A stretch of DNA of 64,000 nucleotides from Comamonadaceae bacterium (GTDB taxonomy: Bacteria > Pseudomonadota > Gammaproteobacteria > Burkholderiales > Burkholderiaceae): positions 1-64,000 of the forward strand of contig CANKOT010000001.1 in NCBI GenBank assembly GCA_947484245.1. Reading direction: 5' to 3'. This document shows positions 41,068-48,432 of this stretch, piece by piece. The position numbers and the translations under genes were made by a program. Under the pieces are notes generated by a model. The model had not been told where the DNA came from, searched no databases, and saw only the letters and a list, made by a program, of their open reading frames with translations. Positions within the stretch are counted from its first letter, which is position 1. Every line of letters begins with the position of its first letter.

Positions 41068-42392
41068 GTCAGAGCCGCCATCATGTTGCGAATGTCTTCG
41101 CGTGTACTGGCCTCGTCTTTGCCTTCGTGCATGTCTTGGCGCAAATACTGCTCCATCGATTCACGCAATCGAATGGCTTCATCCAAGGTGGGGTTGCTGC
41201 CTACTTCGTAAGCGCCCACTTGAATCAGGTCCATGTTTTGTTGGTACAAAGACCACAGGCGTCTGAACTTGTTGGCCATTTTCAAATCTTCTGGCGATAG
41301 CAAACTTTGCATCACCCTGGAAATAGAGCCATTCAAATCGATGGCGGGGTAGTGTGCGGCATCGGCCAATTTGCGCGACAGCATTACCTGGCCGTCCAAG
41401 GAAGCGCGGGCGATGTCCACAATGGGATCGTTGGCATCGTCGCCCTCAGCCAACACCGTGTAGATGGCGGTAATAGAGCCGTGACCATGCCGACCTACAC
41501 CTGCTCGCTCAATCAAATTGGGTAGCAAGGCAAACACCGATGGCGGGTAGCCTTTGGCTGTGGGCGGCTCGCCAATGGCCAAACCAATTTCGCGCTGGGC
41601 ATGGGCTACGCGCGTGAGGCTGTCGACCAACATCAAGACATTCAAGCCTTGATCGCGAAAATACTCAGCAATCACATGGGTCATGTGCGCCGCCTTCAAG
41701 CGAAGCACGGGCGATACGTTGGCCGGTGCTGCCACCACCACCGATTTGGCCAAACCCTCTTCACCCAAAGATTCTTGAATAAAGGCCTGCACTTCGCGGC
41801 CTCGTTCGCCCACCAAACCAATGACCACCACATCGGCTTTGGTAAATCGGGTCATCATGCCCAGTAGCACACTCTTGCCTACGCCAGAGCCTGCTACCAA
41901 GCCTACGCGCTGGCCGCGCCCCAGTGTCAATAAGCCGTTGATGGCTTTCACACCCACATCTAGCACGCTGTCGATGGGGCCGCGCTCCATGGGGTTGATG
42001 GGCAAGCCCAGCAAGCTCAGGCGTGCTTTGCATGCAGGTTTGGGTTTGCCATCCAAGGGCTCGCCGCGACCATCAATCACGCGGCCTAAAAGTTCGGGGC
42101 CTAAGCAGGCAGTACCCAAGTCATAGGCCATGCGCACCGACGCACCAGGGCCAATGCCCACGGGTTCAGTGAGTGGCATGAGGTACAAGGTCTTGTCGTT
42201 GAAGCCAACTACTTCGGCTTCAATGCGGTGGCCATCTTGACCAATTACTTCGCAACTAGAGCCTACAGGCGCCATGATGCCGCGCGCTTCCATGCGCAGG
42301 CCCACCAAGCGCACCAAGGTGCCACAACGCTCGGGACTCGAGGCCCGTGCCATCGACATGCTGCGAGCAACTTCAGCTGCAAAGTTAGTCAT
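41064..42392 (-). CDS. fliI: Flagellum-specific ATPase FliI
   Basis: About 442 residues, F1-ATPase-beta-like hexameric export ATPase. P-loop GLVAGSGVGKSVLLGM lies near residues 162-177. VVIGLVGERGREVQAF and the Walker B segment NVLMLVDSLTRVAHAQREIG follow. ATG 42392 is preferred because AGGA precedes it and it gives the standard 8-base overlap with fliH; an ATG at 42416 is possible. The enzyme unloads chaperones from export substrates. It is the fifth gene of the fliEFGHIJ run. Confidence 0.96.
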   Translation of the reverse strand: MTNFAAEVARSMSMARASSPERCGTLVRLVGLRMEARGIMAPVGSSCEVIGQDGHRIEAEVVGFNDKTLYLMPLTEPVGIGPGASVRMAYDLGTACLGPELLGRVIDGRGEPLDGKPKPACKARLSLLGLPINPMERGPIDSVLDVGVKAINGLLTLGRGQRVGLVAGSGVGKSVLLGMMTRFTKADVVVIGLVGERGREVQAFIQESLGEEGLAKSVVVAAPANVSPVLRLKAAHMTHVIAEYFRDQGLNVLMLVDSLTRVAHAQREIGLAIGEPPTAKGYPPSVFALLPNLIERAGVGRHGHGSITAIYTVLAEGDDANDPIVDIARASLDGQVMLSRKLADAAHYPAIDLNGSISRVMQSLLSPEDLKMANKFRRLWSLYQQNMDLIQVGAYEVGSNPTLDEAIRLRESMEQYLRQDMHEGKDEASTREDIRNMMAALT

Positions 42393-43428
42393 GCGTTGGT
42401 CCTGCGTTGTCTTCATCTGCCTTGGGGCTTATTTCGGGCAAGTCCAAGTCAGGCAAATCTAGAGACGATAAATCTAAGGGCTCTGCTGTATCAAACCTAG
42501 AGCCGGCATTGCGCGGTAGGGCATCTTCTACGGTTTCGGCTTTGCCTCTGCGAGCGGCTAAGCGCTCGGGTTGGAAGGCTGTTTGCGCTTGCCAGGGCTT
42601 GGGGTTTTCCAACAAGGCATGTGCCAAAGTTTCAAGGCGATGTTCAATGAGATCGCTTACAACGGCATCGTCTGCGCGTACGCGCACACTGCCTGGCAGC
42701 AAATGAGCGTCTGCCACCAAGCGCCACTGATGTGTTTTTTCGCCAGGCGCAGCTTTGTGGTTTTGCAACACAGCCATGTCATTGGGGTTGAGCTCAACCA
42801 CCACACTGGCGGCCGATTGAACATCCAGGGTTTCAATGCAGCGGTCAATCATGGTTTGAATGGCATTGGCAGAAATACTCAACTCAGTGAGGGTGAGTTG
42901 TTCGGCCAAATGCAAAGCCAAGCGCTTTAAAGGTTCGTTCCAAGCAGCAGGGTTCTCCTGCAAAGCTGCAACGCCTTGCTCAATGTTGACCAAGAGTTGG
43001 TTTGCTTTGTCGGCCAAGGCCGCCAAGCTGTCAGCCTGGGCTTGTTCAGCTTCTTGCACGGCAGCTTCTTGCTGCAGTTTTTTACCTTCGAGTACGCCGC
43101 GCTCGTAGGCTTCTTTTTTAATTTGTTCTAGGGTTTCGGCATCCATCCCAGAAAGCGCCGCTTCTGCGGATGAATCGGCATCTTCGTGGTTTTTGTCCAC
43201 CACGTCTGTGATGGTGAGATCCTCGGCTTCTTGCGCAATTTTGCCAGCGGCCAGTTGTTCTTCAACCGTCCACAAGGAGAAATGTGCAGATTTGCCCTGC
43301 AAATATTTTTCTTGTACAAATCCTGCGTTTTGCAACTCAACGGGTTTGAGGGGCTTGAGGGGTTGCCACACAGGCGCACCCTTTGGCAAACCCAATTTGG
43401 CTGTTGAGCCAGATGAAGCGTTATACAA
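42385..43428 (-). CDS. fliH: Flagellar assembly protein FliH
   Basis: A 347-residue FliH, the peripheral-stalk regulator of FliI that links it to the C-ring. It is longer than enteric FliH (about 235): the first 100 residues and the last 70 are extra acidic/low-complexity extensions. The central helix EQIKKEAYERGVLEGKKLQQ and the C-terminal domain (LAEQLTLTELSISANAIQTM, VVELNPNDMAVL, VRADDAVVSDLIEHRLE) are typical. It overlaps fliG by 8 bases at its start and fliI at its end. Confidence 0.88.
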   Translation of the reverse strand: MYNASSGSTAKLGLPKGAPVWQPLKPLKPVELQNAGFVQEKYLQGKSAHFSLWTVEEQLAAGKIAQEAEDLTITDVVDKNHEDADSSAEAALSGMDAETLEQIKKEAYERGVLEGKKLQQEAAVQEAEQAQADSLAALADKANQLLVNIEQGVAALQENPAAWNEPLKRLALHLAEQLTLTELSISANAIQTMIDRCIETLDVQSAASVVVELNPNDMAVLQNHKAAPGEKTHQWRLVADAHLLPGSVRVRADDAVVSDLIEHRLETLAHALLENPKPWQAQTAFQPERLAARRGKAETVEDALPRNAGSRFDTAEPLDLSSLDLPDLDLPEISPKADEDNAGPTHD

Positions 43429-44476
43429 AGTCGCCTCCGCCTAAGACCAACTCACCAGAGTCAGACAACTTGCGGGCAGAGCGCATGATTTGTTTCTGTG
43501 CTTCTTCCACATCCGACAAGCGCATAAGGCCTTTGGCATCCATCTCGTCTTTGAACATACCGCGCGCACGCTCGGACATGTTGTCGAAGAAACGTGCTTT
43601 GACGTCTTCGCTGGCGCCTTTCATGGCAATCATCAGCTGGTTGTTGTCCACCGCACGCATGAGCACCTGAATGCCTTTGTTGTCCACGGCGCTGAGGTTT
43701 TCGAACGTAAACATATTGTCTTGAATGCGCATCATCAAGTCGGCGTCGATGCTCTCCAAGCCCTTCATGATGGACGCTTCCAAAGCGGTCTTCGTGGAGT
43801 TCATGATTTGTGCAGCTGCCTTGATACCGCCGAAGCTGGAAGACTTCGAGCTGGTGTTGTTGGTGAACTGCAGCTTCATAATAGACTCAAGCTCTTGCAT
43901 GGCCGATGGCTGCACAGTTTCTAAGCTGGCCACACGCTGAATAATTTCTGGGCGAGTTTCGTCGGGTAAGAAGTTCAGCACGTCGGCTGCCACTTGGTGG
44001 TCTAGCACGGACAAAATAATGGCCGTCACCTGCGGGTGCTCGGTTTTGATCATGTCGGCAATAGCGCGAGCATCCATCCACTGCAAAATTTCGAGGCCTT
44101 TGGTGCTTTGGCCTGGCAAAATGCGGCCCAACACAGAGGCTGCCTTGTCTTCGCCCAAAGCGCGCTTGAACACTTTTTCGACATAGTCGGTGGTGCCCAA
44201 ACCCAAGCTCGATTGCTTTTTGATGGTAGATACAAAATCGTCCAAGATTTCGTTCACGGCTTCTTGCGAGACATCAGACACCGCCACCATGGCGCCGCCC
44301 AAAGCCTGTACTTCGCCGGGATTCAAAAACTTAATAATCTCTGATGCTTGTTGTTCACCCAGCAACAGCATCAATACGGCTGCACGTTGTGCGCCACTGA
44401 TGTTGGTCATCTCGATGCGCAGTTTTTCTGCAGCCTCGATGTCCGCTGGGTTTTTGCTAATTTCTTTTTCGGCCAT
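43421..44476 (-). CDS. fliG: Flagellar motor switch protein FliG
   Basis: About 351 residues. The N-terminal domain (SGAQRAAVLMLLLGEQQASE), the middle EHPQ motif region (MIKTEHPQVTAIILSVLD) and the C-terminal torque helix (AMKGASEDVKARFFDNMSER) are all present. FliG sits on the MS ring and contacts the stator. The conserved start is ATG 44476 with AAGGA seven bases upstream; a TTG two codons earlier is rejected. The ribosome-binding site overlaps the fliF stop. Confidence 0.96.
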   Translation of the reverse strand: MAEKEISKNPADIEAAEKLRIEMTNISGAQRAAVLMLLLGEQQASEIIKFLNPGEVQALGGAMVAVSDVSQEAVNEILDDFVSTIKKQSSLGLGTTDYVEKVFKRALGEDKAASVLGRILPGQSTKGLEILQWMDARAIADMIKTEHPQVTAIILSVLDHQVAADVLNFLPDETRPEIIQRVASLETVQPSAMQELESIMKLQFTNNTSSKSSSFGGIKAAAQIMNSTKTALEASIMKGLESIDADLMMRIQDNMFTFENLSAVDNKGIQVLMRAVDNNQLMIAMKGASEDVKARFFDNMSERARGMFKDEMDAKGLMRLSDVEEAQKQIMRSARKLSDSGELVLGGGDFV

Positions 44477-44485
44477 GGTCAATCC

Positions 44486-46375
44486 TTAGGCTAACTTGAT
44501 CATCTTCTTCAGCACACTGGCCACACGCGAGGTGTCTTCCGCCACAATCATGCGCACCAGCGCAACCTTGTCGTCGTAAGTATTGGCCGTGTCCAACATC
44601 TCCATAGAGATACTCGATTTCTTGGGCTTGAGTTTGGCCTTGATTTCTTCCAAGGTTTCGCCTTCGCCCAACTGGATGGCATTCATATCTTCTGGTGACA
44701 ACTCGCCATCGCCCAGTGCAACCCTCTCGGCTGCCAACAATGCGGCTGCTGCTTCTGCTTCCAACTCGGCTGGCGTTTTGAGCAAGCCCAACATACGCAA
44801 GACCGCAGGGCGAATAACCATCATGATAAATGCCAGGAACATCACACCCAACAAACCACTCTTAATGTAGGTTTGCATGGATTCATCTTTGTACCAAGGA
44901 ATGCTCAAGTCGTAAACAGTTCCTGGTTCAAACTTGGCCTGAACCACCGTGACCACGTCACCGCGTTTTTCATCGTAGCCCACGACGCCACGCACCAAAT
45001 TTTGCATGCGGGTTAATTCTTCTTCGGTATAGGGGTTGGGCTTTGAGTCGGTGACTTCGCCTTTTTCATTCTTGGTGGTGGTAGGTGCACGTTCATTGAT
45101 CAAGACAGCCACACTCAAACGGTCGACGGTGCCTGTTGCGTTCTTTACATGGCGAACAGACCTGTCCAACTCGTAGTTGCGTGTACTGCGTGCGGTTGTG
45201 CTGTTGGTGGTACCACCAGAACCTGCAGGCGTTGATGCTGCAGAGTTGGTGGTTGCCGAAGGTGCTGGCGGTGGTGTATTGGACAATGTGCCAGGAATGC
45301 CTTCGGCTTCTGCGGCACCGCTTTTGTCTTCACTCAGGGCTTCCGAACGGGTTTTGGGTCCTTTGTCGCGGGTGTCAAAATCTTCGGTGGTGACTTCGGT
45401 TTGCGTAAAGTCCAGCGCCATGTTGACCTGTGAGCGCACGTTGTTGTCGCCCACAATGGGGGACAAGATTTGCATCACGCGTTGGCGATACACATCTTCC
45501 ATTTTTTGCTTGTGATTGCTTTGTGCCGAGGTCAAACCCAAGGCTGCAGCATTGCTAGAGTCGGTAATGAGTTTGCCTTGATTGTCCACCACGGCCACGT
45601 TTTCGGGGGTCATGAGGGGCACACTGGAGGCCACCAAATGAACCAATGCCTGCACTTGGTTTTGTGACACAGAGCGGCCGGAATGAGGCGTGATGATGAC
45701 CGAGGCTTTGGGCGGTGTGCGGTCGCGCACAAACACCGATTGCTTGGGCATGGCCAAGTGCACACGCGCTTGTTGAATGGAGTCAATTTGCATGATGGTG
45801 CGTGCCAACTCTTGCTCCATGGCTGCTGTGTAGCGCACTTGCTCCATGAACTGGCTGGTGGTCATGGCCGATTGGTCTTTGAGAGAGTCAATGCCCATGT
45901 TGCCTGTTTTGGGCAAGCCTTTCGAGGCCAAGAAAATACGTGCTTCGTGGTACTTGTTGGAAGGCACCGTGATTTGACCGGTAGAGGGATCGAGCACAGG
46001 CTTGAATTCGCTGGTCCGCAAAGCTTCTATGGCCGTTTGCTGATCGGCTTCGCTCATGTTCAACATGAGGGGGCGATAGCTGGGCATGTTGATCAGTACA
46101 TACAAGAGTGCAAACAACAAAATAGCCAAAGCCATCAAGATGAGGGGCATGGCTTTTTTGACGCTGGGCTGTTGCAGCATTTGTTGCACAGAGGCCAAGG
46201 GGCCGCTTGCGCCGCCATAATTGTTGCCGTTGGCTTGTTGCACATCCATGCCGGGCGTGAAGGTTGCCAGCGCACCGCCCGCGTTTGAGCCTGAGCCGCC
46301 AGTGGTGGCAAGTGCAGTGCTGTTCGAGCCACCCGTGGCCAAGGCCGGGGTGAATGAAGCTGTTGTAGTGGCCAT
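44486..46375 (-). CDS. fliF: Flagellar MS-ring protein FliF
   Basis: A 629-residue MS-ring protein with two membrane segments: near residues 76-96 (LILMALAILLFALLYVLINM) and near 503-525. Between them are the ring-building motifs (FLASKGLPKTGNMG, QLARTIMQIDSIQQARVHLA as ELARTIMQIDSIQQARVHLA, SVIITPHSGRSVSQNQVQAL). A Ser/Thr/Pro-rich insertion near residues 365-400 is somewhat long. The N-terminal 60 residues are Gly/Ala/Thr-rich with no counterpart in enteric FliF. The C-terminal tail that binds FliG is intact (ALVRMIVAEDTSRVASVLKK). Confidence 0.95.
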   Translation of the reverse strand: MATTTASFTPALATGGSNSTALATTGGSGSNAGGALATFTPGMDVQQANGNNYGGASGPLASVQQMLQQPSVKKAMPLILMALAILLFALLYVLINMPSYRPLMLNMSEADQQTAIEALRTSEFKPVLDPSTGQITVPSNKYHEARIFLASKGLPKTGNMGIDSLKDQSAMTTSQFMEQVRYTAAMEQELARTIMQIDSIQQARVHLAMPKQSVFVRDRTPPKASVIITPHSGRSVSQNQVQALVHLVASSVPLMTPENVAVVDNQGKLITDSSNAAALGLTSAQSNHKQKMEDVYRQRVMQILSPIVGDNNVRSQVNMALDFTQTEVTTEDFDTRDKGPKTRSEALSEDKSGAAEAEGIPGTLSNTPPPAPSATTNSAASTPAGSGGTTNSTTARSTRNYELDRSVRHVKNATGTVDRLSVAVLINERAPTTTKNEKGEVTDSKPNPYTEEELTRMQNLVRGVVGYDEKRGDVVTVVQAKFEPGTVYDLSIPWYKDESMQTYIKSGLLGVMFLAFIMMVIRPAVLRMLGLLKTPAELEAEAAAALLAAERVALGDGELSPEDMNAIQLGEGETLEEIKAKLKPKKSSISMEMLDTANTYDDKVALVRMIVAEDTSRVASVLKKMIKLA

Positions 46376-46425
46376 GTTTGAAATCTCTCAGTCGTATCTT
46401 TTAAATTAGCTACTCGAAATGAGCC

Positions 46426-46797
46426 TTAAACAGGCATGTTCAAAATGTCTTCGTAGGCCTTGAGCACCTTGTTGCGCACTTGCAAAGTGGCCTCAAAGCT
46501 CAAAGATGACTTTTGCATGCTCAGCACCACATCGGTAAGCGGTACGCCTTCACCGCGCTCATAAGAGGAGGCCATCTTGGAGGCATGCATTTGGTTTTCG
46601 TTCACCTTGTTGACTGTTTGGCGAACTAAATCACTAAAGCCAGAAGGACCTTCTGTGCTTTTGGAGCCACTCAGGCCGTTGAGGTTGCCAACTTTGTTGC
46701 CTTCATCGTCCATGCCGCCAGCAGCTTGACTTTGATAAGAGCGAAGCGTTTGCAACATCGATTGAATGTTGCCTTGGGAGTTAATTTTTTCCATCAT
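46426..46797 (-). CDS. fliE: Flagellar hook-basal body protein FliE (copy 2)
   Basis: A 123-residue FliE in the canonical place before fliF. The signature GVPLTDVVLSMQKSSLSFEA and VRNKVLKAYEDILNMPV is at the C-terminus. Start ATG 46797 is preceded by AAGGGGA. It is 9 bases downstream of the sigma-54 activator gene, so it is the first structural gene of that operon. Together with copy 1 at 53-379 this genome carries two FliE proteins, which is unusual since rods normally use one. Confidence 0.94.
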   Translation of the reverse strand: MMEKINSQGNIQSMLQTLRSYQSQAAGGMDDEGNKVGNLNGLSGSKSTEGPSGFSDLVRQTVNKVNENQMHASKMASSYERGEGVPLTDVVLSMQKSSLSFEATLQVRNKVLKAYEDILNMPV

Positions 46798-46806
46798 GTG
46801 TTCCCC

Positions 46807-48300
46807 TTAAGCGGCCCAGGCCATGGTGCCGTTCTCAGCTTTGAGCTTGGCGAGTTTGTAACGCAGCGTACGTGGGCTGATGCCCAACTTGGCGGCAGCT
46901 TCCATCCGGCTTTCGGTGGTTTGAATGGCTGCCAAAATCATTTGGTGCTCGCTGGTTTTCACAGCCTCTTGCAAGTTAGACGCAATGACCGCGTTGTCCT
47001 CGGCATTGCTGGTGTCTGGGTAGCGCAGGGCTTCAGTGGGCATGGCAAACGCAGAGACAGGTACTTCTGGCAAGTCAGACGACATGCTCATTTGCAAATC
47101 GGCGGTGTCGTCAAACATCAGGTGTTGCGTATCAATGTGCTGGTCAGCGCACAACACCACGGCGCGTTGCACCACGTTTTCTAACTCGCGCACATTGCCT
47201 GGCCATGGGTAAGACAAGAGCTGCGCTTGAGCTTCATCACTCAAGGTAAATTCTTGTGCGTTGGGTGCATGACGCATTAACAAGCTGGCCACCAAAGGCA
47301 AGATATCGCCTTTGCGTTCACGCAGTGGAGGCACACGCAATTTGAATGTGCTAATGCGGAAATACAAATCTTCGCGGAACTCGCGCTCTGAGATGGCTAC
47401 CCGCAAATCTTTGTTGGTGGCAGCAATGATGCGCACATCAATGGCCACTTGGCGCTCAGAACCCAAGCGCGTGAGCAAGCGCTCTTGCAATACACGCAGC
47501 AACTTAGATTGCAAGTGCAGAGGCATTTCGCCAATTTCGTCCAAGAACAAAGTGCCACCTTGGGCTTGTTCAAACAAACCCTTGAAATCTTTTTGTGCGC
47601 CTGTGAACGCGCCTTTTTCGTGGCCAAACAACATATCGTCAATGAGGTGCTCTGGCAAAGCTGCGCAGTTCAAACCCACAAACGGGCCACGTGCACGCTT
47701 AGAAGACTCGTGCAACACACGCGCTAAAATTTCTTTACCGGCACCCGTGGGGCCTTCAATGAGGGCCGTCACGTTGGCTTGGGCCACACGCTGCGCCAAA
47801 GCCAGCAAGTGACGGCTAACAGGATCGACATACACCACACTCTTTTGCGGTGCCGCTGCAGCCACCACCTCAGTGGGCGGCGCCATGCGCGCCACCATGG
47901 ATGCAGCAGAAGAAGACAAACGCAAAGCCTGAATGGCTTGATGCGCCATTTGCCAAGAAGCGGCAGACCAGTCGTCGGTGGCCAACACATGTGCGGCACC
48001 TTGGCGCATGGCTTGAACCGCCAGCTCTAAGTGACGGCGATCGACGCGGCACACCATAGGTACTGCACAACCCGCACGAAGCATGATGTTTTGGCAGCTT
48101 TGCAGCAAATCTAAGGTGCTGTCGTGGCGAAGTACCAAAGCCGCTATTTGGCCGTGGCTTAAGGCGGACTGAAGTTCGTCAAGTGTGCTGATGCAGCGAA
48201 CAGACAAACCCGCCGCTGTAAGATGCGCGTGCTCAGGCGCGTCTAAGGGCTGGATCGGGTCCAGCCACAGAACTTGTTGCGCGGTATGAATAGAGATCAT
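46807..48300 (-). CDS. Sigma-54-dependent flagellar activator (FlrC/FleR/FleQ type)
   Basis: About 497 residues. The N-terminal 120 residues have receiver-like spacing (VLWLDPIQPL) but lack a clear phosphoacceptor Asp (AALVLRHDS), as in FleQ-type pseudo-receivers. The AAA+ domain has Walker A EGPTGAGKEILARVLH (about residues 180-195), GAFTGA (about 227-232, contacts sigma-54) and Walker B GGTLFLDEIGEMPL. A Fis-type helix-turn-helix (AAAKLGISPRTLRYKLAKLK) closes it. ATG 48300 is chosen: the upstream ATG at 48324 would fall within about 8 bases of the predicted sigma-54 start site. A consensus sigma-54 promoter precedes it, so it may activate its own operon with fliEFGHIJ. Confidence 0.9.
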   Translation of the reverse strand: MISIHTAQQVLWLDPIQPLDAPEHAHLTAAGLSVRCISTLDELQSALSHGQIAALVLRHDSTLDLLQSCQNIMLRAGCAVPMVCRVDRRHLELAVQAMRQGAAHVLATDDWSAASWQMAHQAIQALRLSSSAASMVARMAPPTEVVAAAAPQKSVVYVDPVSRHLLALAQRVAQANVTALIEGPTGAGKEILARVLHESSKRARGPFVGLNCAALPEHLIDDMLFGHEKGAFTGAQKDFKGLFEQAQGGTLFLDEIGEMPLHLQSKLLRVLQERLLTRLGSERQVAIDVRIIAATNKDLRVAISEREFREDLYFRISTFKLRVPPLRERKGDILPLVASLLMRHAPNAQEFTLSDEAQAQLLSYPWPGNVRELENVVQRAVVLCADQHIDTQHLMFDDTADLQMSMSSDLPEVPVSAFAMPTEALRYPDTSNAEDNAVIASNLQEAVKTSEHQMILAAIQTTESRMEAAAKLGISPRTLRYKLAKLKAENGTMAWAA

Positions 48301-48341
48301 TGCTTTCTGGTGCCTCATGTGCATGTGAATGCATGAGTAGT

Positions 48342-48357
48342 AGCAATGAGCGTGCCA
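48342..48357 (-). promoter_or_regulatory. Consensus sigma-54 promoter for the activator-fliEFGHIJ operon
   Basis: The minus strand reads TGGCACGCTCATTGCT, matching every defined position of the RpoN consensus TGGCACG-N4-TTGCW. The start of transcription would lie near 48331, about 30 bases before the chosen ATG at 48300. It is the only full match I found in non-coding sequence of the window. Confidence 0.88.
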
Positions 48358-48373
48358 TCTAAAATTGAATACT

Positions 48374-48398
48374 TAAAACCTAATAAATGAAGGTTTTA
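48374..48398 (-). terminator. Possible stem-loop after the large flagellin
   Basis: TAAAACCT (48374-48381) pairs with AGGTTTTA (48391-48398) around a 9-base loop, 35 bases after the flagellin stop. The stem is AT-rich and no extended T run follows beyond the stem, so termination would be weak. Confidence 0.35.
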
Positions 48399-48432
48399 GT
48401 CAATTAATCGACAGGTTGAAGCGGGCTAGGGC

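Noticed and set aside
45683..46288. Long open frame antisense to fliF (and similar ones opposite flhA at 18506-19129 and opposite 39423-39878 at 39396-40106).
   Set aside because: Each mirrors the codon bias of the real gene on the other strand, with His/Arg/Gly-rich compositions and no domain features.
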